From Lithobates sylvaticus (lineage: Eukaryota; Chordata; Amphibia; Anura; Ranidae), in the NCBI GenBank assembly GCA_028564925.1, contig CM053028.1, positions 439,534,022 through 439,598,021 on the forward strand: a stretch of DNA of 64,000 nt. The letters run 5' to 3'. Every line of letters starts with the position of its first letter. Positions within the stretch are counted from its first letter, which is position 1. The position numbers were made by a program, and so were the translations under genes. The notes beneath the pieces were generated by a model, which worked only from the letters and a program-made list of their open reading frames with translations, did not search any database and was not told the DNA's origin. Positions 23,028 through 33,926 of the stretch are shown piece after piece.

Positions 23028-23452
23028 AGCCCCATACACACGGTCGGAAAATCCGACCACCAAATCCATCGGATTTGGTCCGACGGATTTAGTCCGACAC
23101 TGGTGTTGCATACACACGGTCGGACAAAGTTGTCGGAAAATCCGATCATTCTGAACGTGGTGACGTTTGTTGCCTACGACGGGACTACGTAGAGGCTAGT
23201 AGCCAATAGCTTTGGTCTTGTAATGTGATCTGAGCATGCGTGGAACTTTGTCCGTCGGAATTCGCTACACACGATCGGAATTGGTGTGATCAGACTTTGT
23301 TGTCGAAAAATCTATCCAGCAGGAGATAGAACTTTGTCTGTCGGACAATCCGATGGAAACTGTCCGATGGTGCCTACACACGGTCGGAATTTCCGACAAC
23401 ATTGTCCGATAGGACAGAATCCATCGGAAAATCCGACCGTGTGTATGGGGCT
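23028..23452 (+). mobile_element. Harbinger-like foldback MITE, AGCCCCATACACACGG ends
   Basis: TAA at 23025-23027 and 23453-23455 flanks a 425-bp element with ends AGCCCCATACACACGGTCGG and CCGACCGTGTGTATGGGGCT. Long parts of the two halves are complementary. A TAA duplication fits PIF/Harbinger. A close homologue lies in the opposite orientation at 44033-44409. Confidence 0.86.
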
Positions 23453-23510
23453 TAAGAGCATCTCCACCTTTGGACAACAGCATTGTCAATCTGGGGAAAG
23501 GGTAGTGTTA

Positions 23511-24399
23511 TGCCGCGTACACACTAAGGGACTATCCCGCGGGAATGTCCGCTGGACTCGAGCCGGACAATCCCCTCGTGTGTGGGCGCCGGCGGACTTT
23601 TTGGCGCCAAAAGTCCGGCGGACTAGGTTTTAAGTTTTGTTTTAAAGTTATCAGCTGGACTTGGCAGTCCGGCGGACAATCCCGCCGTTAGTATGCTAGT
23701 CCGCCGGACTTTTGAAATGAACGGACTTGCCGCTCATCGGAAAGTCCGTTCATTTAGCACGTGACTTCAGGTAGACGGAGCTAGCGAAGGCAGTGAATGC
23801 CGCCGCGCTAGCCCCGTCACCTGGCATGGATTTAAAGGGAATCCCCACGCCGTTTTTTCGGCGTGGGGGTCCCCCCCCAAATCCATCTCAGACCCTTATC
23901 CGAGCATGCAGCCCGGCAGGCCAGGAAAGGGGTGGGGACGAACGAGCCCCCCCCCCCCCTCCTGAGCCATACCAGGCCGCGTGCCCTCAACATGGGGGGT
24001 GCCCTGGGGAAAGGGTATGGCCATCCCTTTCCTGGCCTGCCGGGCTGCGTGCTCGGATAAGGGTCTGAGATGGATTTGGGGGGGACCCCCACGCCATTTT
24101 TTCGGCGTGGGGATTCCCTTTAAATCCATGCCAGGTGACGGGGCCAGTGCAGTGGCATTCACTGCCTTCGCTAGCCCCGTCTACCTGCAGTTACGTTCTA
24201 AATGAACGGACTGCTCCGTGTGTGGTAAGTCCCGCAGAATTTTTCCCGCGGATTGTCCGCCAGAGAAGTCCGGGCGTGTGTGGGCAAGTCACACGCTCGG
24301 AAGTCCGGGCGTGTGTGGGCAAGTCCCCCCTCGGAAAGTCCGGCGGATTGTCCGTCGGACTAGGTCCGGCGGACAAAGTCCGAACGTGTGTACGCGGCA
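23511..24399. mobile_element. Harbinger-like giant foldback, TGCCGCGTACACAC ends
   Basis: Flanked by TTA at 23508-23510 and 24400-24402. The ends TGCCGCGTACACAC and CGTGTGTACGCGGCA match. Nearly the whole 889 bp is palindromic: the arm at about 23757-23960 returns inverted at about 23995-24190 with few differences, around a short centre. The frames on both strands are mirror images of one another and are not genes. Confidence 0.86.
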
Positions 24400-24464
24400 T
24401 TAGATGTACTACCAGATTTAGATGGACCTGACTAATAAATTAAAGGCAAACTTCAGCTAATTAA

Positions 24465-25440
24465 CCGCTTCCCGACCGCCTCATGTAGATATACGTCTAC
24501 AGAATGGCACGGGCAGGCAAAAGCATGTACGGGTACGTCCCCTTTAAATTGCCTGCCCGTGGGTCGCGCACCCGGTCGGGAGCTCCGTGACCACGGCCGC
24601 GGGACCAGCGGACCCGATCGCCGCTGGTGTCCCGCGATCGGGTTACGGAGCTGAAGAACGGAGAGAGGTTTGTGTAAACAAACCTCTCCCCGCGCTTCCT
24701 ACACTGCCTGTCATTGATCGGCTGTTCCCTGTCATCGGGAAAGCCGATCAATGATGTCAGACGTACAGCCACGCCCCCTACTGTAAAAAAAAACACAACA
24801 CGTCACACTGACTCCTCCCCGCCCCCTAGTGGTTAACTCTTTCACTACAACTGTCATTTACATAGGAATCAGTGCTATTTAAATAGCACTGATTTCTGTA
24901 TAAATGACAAATGTCCCAAAAATGTGTCAAAAATGTCCGATGTGTCCGCCATAATGTCGCAGTCACAATAAAAATCGCTGATCGCCGCCATTACTAGTAA
25001 AAAAAAAAAATATTAATAAAAATGCTATAAAACTATCCCCTATTTTGTAAACGCTATAACTTTTGCGCAAACTAATCAATAATCGCTAATTGCGATTTTT
25101 TTTTACCAAAAATATGTAGAAGAATACGTATCGGCCTAAACTGAGGAAAAAATATGTTTTTTTATATATTTTTTGGGGATAGTTATTATAGCAAAAAGTA
25201 AAAAATATTGCATTTTTTTCAAAATTGTCGCTCTATTTTTGTTTATAGCGCAAAAAATAAAAACCGCAGGGGCGATCAAATACCACCAAAAGAAAGCTCT
25301 ATTTGTGGGAAAAAAAGGACGCCAATTTTGTTTGGGAGCCACGTCGCACGACCGCGCAATTGTCAGTTAAAGCGACGCAGTGCCGAATCGCAAAAAGGGG
25401 CCTGGTCCTTTGGCTGCCAATTGGTCCGGGGCTGAAGTGG
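24465..25440 (+). mobile_element. TTAA-type MITE family A, complete copy
   Basis: Flanked by TTAA at 24461-24464 and 25441-25444, with ends CCGCTTCCCGACCGCC and GTCCGGGGCTGAAGTGG. The GC-rich 5' half contains an inverted pair near 24495-24560 (GAATGGCACGGGCAGGCAA / TTGCCTGCCCGTGGG). The 3' half is closely similar to 12507-13506, including GGGAGCCACGTCGCACGACC. The right TTAA is shared with the next element. Confidence 0.9.
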
Positions 25441-25444
25441 TTAA

Positions 25445-25680
25445 AGTGGTAGTAAACCACCACAAAAATATTAAAAAGGGCCCCCTGTAGGTTTAAGTCA
25501 TTATGTACTAATATGCACTACATACTAGCACATTATGACAGACTTACCATGCGCCGGTGACATCACTGGCTGCATCCCAAGTGAATTTCTCCTAAACAAA
25601 GCAAGTTTAGAAGATATTCACTGTACCTACAGGTAAGCCTTATTATAGGTACAAGTTAAAAAGTGGACTTTCCTTCCTCT
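25445..25680 (-). mobile_element. TTAA-type MITE family B, short copy
   Basis: TTAA at 25441-25444 and 25681-25684, with ends AGTGGTAGTAAACC and CTTTCCTTCCTCT. The interior has the family B hairpin modules (TGTACCTACAGGTAAGCC, TTCTCCTAAAC, AGCACATTATGACAG) in reverse order to 22046-22497, so it lies in the opposite orientation. Confidence 0.75.
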
Positions 25681-25684
25681 TTAA

Positions 25685-26249
25685 AGCCTGCCTAGGAAGA
25701 CCCACTCCTCCAGATTGCCATCCGTGCATCAAGGCATTTTTGCATAACTCAATTCAAGAGCAAACAAACTGTTTACATCAGGGCTGAGGGTTGTTAGTAG
25801 GGATATGCTTCGAGTTCGAGTCAAACTCATGTAGGAGACCTACCTATGGGCACCCGGGAAAGAGGGGACCCACCTACAGGCACCCAGGAAGGAGGGGAAA
25901 CTCCTACGGACACCTGGGAAGGAGGGGACCCACCGACGAACACCAGTTTGATGTTCTCCTTCTCCATGAATTCCAGGGCACAGAGACATTCTCCATGTGG
26001 CTGAAGGTAGGTGTGTGGTGGTACTTGGTGTCCATCCTCTTGTGTCTCAGCACCCCAAGCAGGCCAATCAGTCAGAGGACATTGATCGGAGGACATCGCT
26101 CAGGTCAGACTCCTACAATGATTTTTATTATTTTCTCTACCAGTAACTGCATTGTCAACAGTACAGAAAATAAATGATAATAAATCTCCAAATCTTGATT
26201 TGTGCCATGATTGGATAAGTATGTTCTAAAGCCTATCCAAACAATCTGC
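25685..26249. other. Mostly unassigned; short tandem repeats
   Basis: Between about 25845 and 25945 a 30-35-bp unit (CACCCGGGAAAGAGGGGACC / CACCCAGGAAGGAGGGGA...) repeats about four times, a small minisatellite. The rest has no recognised feature. Confidence 0.5.
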
Positions 26250-27030
26250 CGGAGTCGCGTGTCCCCTGCTCACCCACGGAGCCGATGCGAGTGCCCGGCG
26301 GTCATGGTCACCGCCAGGCTCCCGCAATCGCTCGGGGGCACACGAGAACCGGGATCTGTGTGTGTAAACACACAGTTTCCGGTTCTCTGAGGGGAGAACA
26401 GACAGATAGTCTGTTCATACAGAGTATGAACAGACGATCTGTCATATCCCCTGCACAGTCCCCCTTCCCCCTTCAGTTAGAACACGTACTAGGATACACT
26501 TAACCTCTTCACTGCCAGTGACATTTTTACAGTAATCAATGCAATTTTATAGCATTGATCGCTGTAAAAATGCCAATGGTCCCAAAAATGTGTCAAAATT
26601 GTCCGACGTGTCTGCCATAATGTTGCAGTCCCGATATTAAATTAATAATAAAAAAGCCATAAAACTATCCCCTATTTTGTATACGCTATAACTTTTGTGC
26701 AAACCAATCAATATACGCTTATTGCGATTATTTTTACAAAAAATATGTAGAAGAATATGTATCGGCCTTAACCGAGGCAAAAAAAATAATTTTTATATAT
26801 TTTTTGGGAATATTTATTATAGCAAAAAAGTAAAAAATATTGCGTTTTTTTTTCAAAATTGACGCTTTTGTTTATAGCGCAAAAAATAAAAACGCAGAGG
26901 CGATCAAATACCACCAAAAGAAAGCTCTATTTGTGGGAAAATAAGGATGACTGTGCAATTGTCAGTTAAGGAGACGCAGTGACGAATCGCTCTGGTCTTT
27001 GGACAGCAAAATGGTCCGGGGCTTAAGTGG
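26250..27030 (+). mobile_element. TTAA-type MITE family A, 5'-truncated copy
   Basis: Ends GTCCGGGGCTTAAGTGG with TTAA at 27031-27034. The body from GGAGTCGCGTG shows the family order, including TTACAGTAATCAATGC/GCATTGATCGCTGTAA and ATCAAATACCACCAAAAG. The left terminus is missing. Confidence 0.82.
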
Positions 27031-27314
27031 TTAAAGCATCACCTATGGATAATAAAATTGATGTAGTGTGCACAATTTTAAAGCGTCACATGTTTGGTAT
27101 CTATTTACTCAGCGTGACATCATCTTTTATATTTTATTTAAAAAATTGGGTTATGTATGTTTACATAAACATTTTAAAAGTGTATCTTTTCCCAAAAAAT
27201 TTTATTTGAAAAACCGCTGCGCACATATCGTGTGAAATAAAAAAATTCCAGACCCACCAATTTATTCTGTAGGGGCTCTGCATTAAAAATATATATAATG
27301 TTTGGGGGATCTTA

Positions 27315-27727
27315 TGCCCAGTACACACGGTCGGATTTTCTGACAGAAAATGTTCGATGTGAGCTTGTTGTCGGAAATTCCGACCGTGTGTAGGCTCCAT
27401 CGGACATTTTCCATCGGAATTTCCATCACACAAAATTTGAGATCTGGATCTCAAAATTTCCAACAACAAAATCCGTTGTCGTAATATCCGTTCATGTGTA
27501 CACAATTCCGATGCACAAAGTTCCACGCATGCTCGGAATCAAGCAGAAGAGCCGCACTGGCTATTGAACTTCCTTTTTCTCGTGTTGTACGTCACCACGT
27601 TCTTGACGTTTGGAATTTCCGACAAGATTTGTGTGACCGCGTGTATGCAAGACAAGTTTGAGTCAACATCCGTCTAAAAAAATCCATGGATTTTGTTGTC
27701 GGAATGTCCGATCGTCTATACGGGGCA
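27315..27727. mobile_element. Harbinger-like foldback MITE
   Basis: The ends TGCCCAGTACACACGGTCGG and CCGATCGTCTATACGGGGCA are imperfect inverted repeats. Flanks are TTA on the left and TAA on the right, not an exact duplication. Related to 23028-23452. Confidence 0.75.
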
Positions 27728-27949
27728 TAAGAATAATTTTCTAGCAAAAAATACTGATTGTTACATGTAAACAAAAAGTGCCAGAAAAGGCCTGGAGCTG
27801 AAGTGGCTAGATATAATTTTTTATGAAATGATCTCTAAAGTTGCGCATTTTTCAGCCCGTTAACAGTAGTAATGTGATCCTGTAATTAAGATACTGGTTT
27901 TCGCTCTCAGTTTCAGTTTTATTTGACATGCCAGCTTGAGTGTAACAAT

Positions 27950-28162
27950 GTGAGCAAAGAACAGACTGCTGTGCACAGTCAGAGATGGCCAGTGGGAGGG
28001 AGGTAACTTTTTGCATTGTGATAGAATTAGGAGGGGCTCTCTTTAACAGCAGGGTCTGGATAAAGACCTTGCATAGCACAGCTCTCAGTCACAGCCAGAG
28101 CACACACTACTTCTCCAGCCTCAGCAACAAGGAGTTCACTTGTGGTCGCCAAGCCTGCAATC
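27950..28162 (+). promoter_or_regulatory. RBP1: RBP1 proximal promoter and 5' leader (inferred)
   Basis: This precedes the RBP1 start codon. It holds a purine-rich GGGAGGGAGG (27994-28003) and a weak TATA-like GGATAAAG near 28059-28066. The transcription start is not determined; about 70-100 nt of leader is plausible. No clear retinoic-acid response element was seen by eye, although mammalian RBP1 is known to be retinoid-responsive. Confidence 0.35.
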
Positions 28163-28235
28163 ATGCCAACTGACTTCAATGGGTACTGGAAAATGATGAG
28201 CAATGAGAATTTTGAGGGGTATCTGAAGGCACTGG
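28163..28235 (+). CDS. RBP1: RBP1 exon 1: cellular retinol-binding protein 1, residues 1-24
   Basis: RBP1 is a small cytosolic carrier of all-trans-retinol of the fatty-acid-binding-protein family; it presents retinol to LRAT and retinol dehydrogenases. This exon encodes MPTDFNGYWKMMSNENFEGY followed by LKAL, nearly the same as mammalian RBP1 (MPVDFTGYWKML-NENFEEYLRAL) and further from RBP5 or RBP7. The ATG has A at -3. The exon ends with one extra base (G, 28235) before a consensus donor GGTAAGT, phase 1. That G joins AC of exon 2 to make Asp25. It covers beta-strand A and the start of the helical lid (helix I). Exon length and phase match the family. Confidence 0.96.
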
Positions 28236-28860
28236 GTAAGTCTGGATTGACGTCAGATGTCTTTGCAGATTTTCCTCTCCCAGAAATGCACTTTTGGGGT
28301 TTTTGCTAGACTTTCTGTGGATCAGCACACGGCCTCATTAAGCATTTCACAAGATAGACTATGTACAGAATATGCACAGTCTGAGTTTGCTTTTCTTAAT
28401 CAAAAACTGTAACTTCTATTCCTTCTACCAGTTTAATTTGCTGTCTCACTCTTGCAGGATAATCACACAGGTTTTGGCAGCACATGGGGGGGGCCTTTTT
28501 TTTTGGCCTGCATTTACCGCAGAAAAATCAACAGCTGTATCAGCTTCCATTGTCAGGAAAGCTAGGAGATATTTTTATTGTATGAATTTATAAAGATGGT
28601 CACAGCTGCTGCATATGAGAATACAAGCTAAGCATCTAAAGATCATAAATATACATTTATTTCTTATGGGTATTTATAGGTATGCATACTTGCATTGTAT
28701 GTTTATATGTGTGCTTTGAGCATGCATTAGTTTTACATACCTATATGTGTGCATTGGCTAGAATAGCATCAGTATTTATAAACCTGTTTTCTTCTGTTAT
28801 TAAAATATATCTCATCAGTCTTTTGTGCATTGGACAAAGGCAATATATTGTGTACACTAA

Positions 28861-29253
28861 TGCCGCGTACACACGACCGGACTTTCCGGCAGAATAGGTC
28901 CGATCGTGTGTGGGATAATCCGATCGTTTTTCTTTTAAAAATTCAGACGGACCTAGAAATAGAACATGTTTCAAATCTGTCCAACAGACTCAATTCCTAT
29001 CGGGAAAACCATTCGTCTGTATGCTGGTCCGACAGACCAAATACGACGCAAGTGTAGCTATTGGCTACTGGCTATTGAACTTCCTTTTCTAGTCCCGGCG
29101 TACGTCATCACGTTCAAAAACGAACGGACTTTCAAACGGACTTTAGTCCGTTCGTGTGTGGGCAAGTCCGTTCTTTCGGAAGTCCGTTGAAAGTCCGTCG
29201 GGAAGACCGTCTGACATTTTCTGCCGGAAAGTCTGGTCGTGTGTACGTGGCAT
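28861..29253. mobile_element. Harbinger-like foldback MITE in RBP1 intron 1
   Basis: The ends TGCCGCGTACACACGACCGG and CTGGTCGTGTGTACGTGGCA are inverted repeats; flanks are TAA at 28858-28860 and TAA at 29254-29256. The interior halves are complementary around GTCCGTTCGTGTGTGGGCAAG-type sequence. Confidence 0.84.
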
Positions 29254-29616
29254 TAAGCTTTTGTTGTTATTTTCTGTCCCACACTGTCCACTGGACATGC
29301 TGGGATTACAGGTAAGGGCAGGCATTTTATGGGTACATTTAGGCTCCTCCAGATATGCCACCCAATCCACTTGGTTGTGGTCAGATCTCAGAATGTTTAT
29401 TTATGGGGAAAAGCCATTGCTGGAAGAACCAATGGATTTCCCTGGCAGATCGCTATTGTTTTCTCTAGGATAAGCTAATTTGGGGCTTATGCTGTCCCCC
29501 TTTTCTTCCATTGGCAGAATATTTCACTTTTAGTAATCTGAGTGTGTGTATTAATGTAAAGATATGTCAACAGTCAAGTTGTACATGCATGATTGATTGC
29601 CATTGGATGCCTATGG

Positions 29617-30043
29617 CAGTTTTTTCAAACAGGGTGCCTGAAGGTTTCTTCAGGGGTGCCTTGGCAAAATGCCAAAAAATTGGGCCCAAATTGTATACAA
29701 AGCCACTTGCCTGCATATCATCCTTGTTTAACCCTCCCTTGCCTCTCTCCATCAGCTTTGGGGTCTCATTAGCTAAGTGATAGAGAAAAACCTGAGGAAC
29801 AAGAGAAACAGTGAAATACTAGTCATTACCAGTTTGCAAAAGTGTCTTTGCTTTGGAGAATAGATCACCTTTAACGTTGGGTGTCCTACGTGTATTGATG
29901 TAGCTGCTTTATGTAAAACTATCAGAATCGTTTTTACATTTTAAAATGGGGCGCCTCAAGACTGTCCATAGTTTTGGAGGGTGCCTCGAGATTGTCCATC
30001 ATTTTAAAGGGTGCCTTGAGTGAAAAAAGGTTGAGAAGCACTG
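29617..30043. mobile_element. Old hAT-like MITE
   Basis: Left end CAGTTTTTTCAAACAGGGTG and right end GGTTGAGAAGCACTG, a decayed CAGTGNTTCTCAACC-type terminal pair. The flanks GCCTATGG and GTCTAGGG agree at six of eight positions, as expected for an old 8-bp duplication. The interior has GGGTGCCT(T/C)GAG repeated three times. Confidence 0.68.
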
Positions 30044-30605
30044 GTCTAGGGGCACCTGGACATAAACTAAAATCTAATCATAAATGTAATTAGGTGATAA
30101 GTCTACCATACAAGAAAGTCTGTTGGATATCATATTATAAATGTATGCTTGATATCTATGCGCACCTGTAGATATGACTAAAAGAACTTATAGATGAAAA
30201 TATGTGATATGTTTCCCTACAAGAATGTAATTTGACTGGATGTCCTTCTCTTCATTCAACATCCCTTACTAGTGCATTATGGGCAATCCAACCCATTCCT
30301 GTCTGACATTTTTCCGAACTTAACTCTTATTGTCACCTACAAAGTGTAGTGATGTATGGGGGGTTTCTGGGGAAAAGATGGAGAACTTTAATATTTGCAT
30401 GGTAATAAACTGTCCCTTACTTTACAGGACAATCCAAGCATGCCATTCATGCCGCTGGAGATGTGCACATTTTCTACTAATGAACAATACCCACCCTTAT
30501 ATTTTTTGTGTCTCTTAGATGCCACTTTTACAATATTTTGTTTCTTCAGAGTTCAAATGGTCCTAATTTGTTCAATTCCAGTCTGTTAAAAGATAATACT
30601 GTTAT

Positions 30606-31089
30606 TGAAAGGAACAATATCGCGCTGAACTTTAATAAATGACTGAAAAAACGGGTGTGACCCCTAAGCAGCTACATAAAAATGTGACGAAAATTCTATC
30701 AATGGTGGGAATGGAAATGTAGCGCTAAACCTGAAACAATACACTAAAAAATCTCAATAACGAGTGAGCACCAACAAAGAATAACTTATTCTTTGTTGGT
30801 GCTCACTCGTTATTGAGATTTACACCTGTTCATCATATTGGGACATTTATTCATTTGAAGTGTTTCTTACATGGTGGACATTCCCATTTATTTCACTATA
30901 TTCTTTAAGGCACTAATCATATGCATGTATGGTTCATTGTTTATATGCACTTATGTTAGATGTGTTTTTGTTTTTGTTTTTTACACTAGACAGTCACTCT
31001 GTCATCTATTTTTGTCGGTTTGAGGCATAAATTTTTCGGCACTTTTTAGTGTATTGTTTCAGGTTTAGCGCTACATTTCCATTCCCACC
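30606..31089 (-). mobile_element. Retro-insertion with 18-bp target duplication and inverted 5' part
   Basis: The 18-bp flanks at 30588-30605 and 31090-31107 (AAAAGATAATACTG(T/G)TAT) differ at one base. Inside, the segment at about 30703-30747 (GTGGGAATGGAAATGTAGCG...) is repeated inverted at about 31047-31088, and a 35-bp perfect inverted pair meets at 30784-30786. The layout looks like a 5' inversion as made by twin priming. No ORF. Strand is a guess. Confidence 0.65.
30749..30821. repeat. Perfect 35-bp hairpin with 3-nt loop
   Basis: AATCTCAATAACGAGTGAGC... at 30749-30783 is exactly complementary to ...GCTCACTCGTTATTGAGATT at 30787-30821, with loop ACT. It sits inside the retro-insertion and is probably an inversion junction, not a regulatory hairpin. 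Confidence 0.9.
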
Positions 31090-31983
31090 AAAAGATAATA
31101 CTGGTATGCTGTCCAATAAACGTGTGACCGTGGGAAATTTGAAGGAATATTGCATCAAAGGGGTCTATCAAACAAAGCTGTAATGACATCACTGCTTCAC
31201 AACCTCTTGTACGCTCCATTCAATATATCAGTATAATGTCTCTTTATGTCCCGAGAGTAGTGACAGTCTCAGTATTCCAGAACGCCACATATTTTAAGCG
31301 ATCAATATAGCACAGACAGGTTTATGAAACTTGTGATCTGCATTGGTGTGTGGCATGCATACATAGTAGAGTTGTCTTTGTTCTTACCAACCCAAAATCT
31401 ATGACCTTACAACCCAGGTCCATAAACATTTGTATGCAGTAAAAAAAATGATATAGCTGTAAAATCGCACGCTGAAAAAGATCATAGATGCAAACTTTTT
31501 TTTATGAAAAAATGCTTGATATAGTTACATGTGGCTTGGAACATAATATAACTGTATAGGACCATCCAATTGTACAGCTATACCTCAGAATACAATAAAA
31601 TACAAATGTGCTCATACAATTACAAAATAAAACCACACCTACTATAAATGTTCATACATCTACCTCTATACAAACTGGTAATTATTAAAAATGCATCACT
31701 GTCCAGTAGAGCTGCACGATTAATCGTCAAGAATCGTTATCGCAATCTTGACTAAAGTGTTTCACGATTCTTTCTATGCAAAGAATTTTCTCTGCTCTTC
31801 TGAAGCCACAGCCATCTAAAGAAAGAACAAAAAAAACAGGGCAGTCTGCCAAGAATCAAAACATTCTTTATCAGTTGAGTAAGTAAAGTTAAGTAAAAAC
31901 ATTGTAACAATTTGTCAATGGAATAGACTTTGTGTGTAAGTGAAAAAAGTTTAACCACTTTCTGACATTTGTTGGTTTCAAGT

Positions 31984-32473
31984 TAAAGTGGGGGGACACC
32001 CTAAAAAAAAAAAAAAAAAGCATTAATATTCTGGAAAAAAACAATAAAACAAACAAACAATTTTACCTGATCCGAAATTCCTGTTGCTAGGCAGTCTTCC
32101 TAATCTGCCTCCTTCCTACTCCGCAGTGATCTTCGTTCTTCTGTCCTCCGCCGCGTTGTCTCCTGGGTAATGGGGCGCGCTGTGTTATGGGTACAGTGTG
32201 TGTTCCCTAACACAGCACGTCCCATTCATAAAACGCTGCGCGATTCGCGCATGCGCAGTAGGAAACGGGCAGTGAAGCCGTAGTCTTCACTGCCTGTTTC
32301 CCTTACTGAGGATGGCGGCGCTGGGACCGGGGGGCCGAGGGACATCTAGGCCTCCACGACCGACATTGCGGGCGCCCTGGGAGGGTAAGTGTACTTATTA
32401 AAAGTCAGCAGCTACTTTTTTTTTAGCTGCTGACTTTTAAAAAAAAAATTTTTTAGCTGAAGCACCCCTTTAA
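31984..32473. mobile_element. MITE nested in the hAT-like element
   Basis: Opens TTAAAGTGGGGGGACACCC and closes GCACCCCTTTAAA. A perfect inner palindrome TAAAAGTCAGCAGCTA/TAGCTGCTGACTTTTA lies at about 32398-32440, with a GC-rich centre including GCGCATGCGCAGTAGG. Boundaries are approximate. Confidence 0.6.
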
Positions 32474-32512
32474 AATATTTTTTTCTTGCTAAAAAATTAC
32501 TTAGAACTACCA

Positions 32513-32517
<5 letters not shown>

Positions 32518-32584
<67 letters not shown>
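32518..32584. repeat. (TA)n microsatellite
   Basis: About 33 uninterrupted TA units. Confidence 0.97.
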
Positions 32585-32587
<3 letters not shown>

Positions 32588-33252
32588 AGTACACACCCTA
32601 GAGAATAAAATGGTGGTTGTTGCAATATTTTATGTCACACTGTATTTGCGCAGCGGTCTTTCAAATGCAATTTTTTTGGAATAAATTACATTAACGAATA
32701 AAAAAAAATAAATAAATAACCAGCAAAGTTAGCCCATTTTTTTTTTTTTTTTTTTGTATAATGTGAAAGATTTTACGTTGCGAGAATCGTGATCTTTTTA
32801 TTCTAAGCAAAAAAATCGTGATTCTCATTTTGTCCGGAATCGTGCAGCTCTACTGTCCAGTATGAATACCAAGAGGGAGCTGAAACATGTTCAAGTGAAA
32901 TTAGTATCGATAAATCAAGATGTCAATTAATTCTAAACAAAATATGACCATTTGGAGTTCTTTTTGAACCTTTTTGGATGGTTACATTGAAAAAGGTGTG
33001 GGGCATTATAATACACATTCATTTTTAAAGGGCTGTAAATGCAATAAAACACACAAAAAATATGGAAGGACCTTTTTTTTTTTTTTTTTGTATGCCCCAC
33101 ACAACAGTGCATGTGCATTGAGGTACATTTACAAGATTTTAGTTTCAGTATCATTGCTGCATTGTTAATTTATTACCAAACGTGATTTTTATTTTTTTTT
33201 TAACAGTAGAGTTTATTGGACAATTCAGCATTACAGAGCAATCAGTTTGCAG

Positions 33253-33652
33253 TGTAAGGGCTCTTTCACACAGACGGTCCGTATGTCCTTCCGTTTTCGG
33301 ATGCAGAACGGACATATACGTATCCCTATGGGATAGCGGGTGTCAGCGGATAAACATCCGCTGACACCCGATCTCGTCCGTGCCCGCTATGGTCCGTTTC
33401 TGCAGACGGAGGAAAACTCTATTTTTCCATCCGTCTGCAGAGCGGATCGGATGACGACGGACTCTACGGTCCGTCTTCACCCGATATACCATAGGGGAGA
33501 GCGGCGCTGTGACAGGTCCATCCCTGCACAGTGTGCAGAGACGGATCTGTCATCTTCCTGCTCAGCGGAGACCGCTCCAGCGATCCCCGCTGAGCAAACG
33601 GATATCCAAGGGGTGGATCTGCACTGATCCGCCCCATGTGAAAGAGCCCTTA
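33253..33652. mobile_element. Foldback MITE, TAAGGGCTCTTTCACACAG ends
   Basis: TAAGGGCTCTTTCACACAG is mirrored by CCATGTGAAAGAGCCCTTA. The interior has matched hairpins (GTGTCAGCGGATAAAC / ATCCGCTGACACCCG). Inserted in the L1 3' UTR. Confidence 0.85.
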
Positions 33653-33926
33653 CAATAGTATACCGCTATAAACATCAATAGATCACTTTTCCCTACAGGG
33701 AGTCACCTCCTAGCAAACAGTATCAATCTCAGGTGTGTCAATACCCTTTCTGTCCTTGCTAAGTGTTTCCAACCGTTATCATTGCAGGTCTCATATACCT
33801 ACAAACATAACATTCGAGGAACAAAAAAGGGCAGCATGAAGAAACATGGGGTGGGGGTTAAGAAGGGGGGAGGGACACCAAAGGATACTCTAATCAACAG
33901 TATTCATGGGGGGGGGTCAAGTATTA

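Larger units (their letters stand above)
31707..32852. mobile_element. hAT-like element, TAGAGCTGCACGATT ends
   Basis: An exact 8-bp duplication CTGTCCAG (31699-31706 and 32853-32860) flanks a 1146-bp element with ends TAGAGCTGCACGATT and AATCGTGCAGCTCTA. ATCG-type repeats (AATCGT, CACGATT) extend inward from both ends. A MITE (31984-32473) and a (TA)n tract lie inside. Non-autonomous. Confidence 0.88.

Noticed and set aside
23793-24205. Several proline/glycine-rich frames on both strands
   Set aside because: They are mirror images produced by the palindromic element at 23511-24399.
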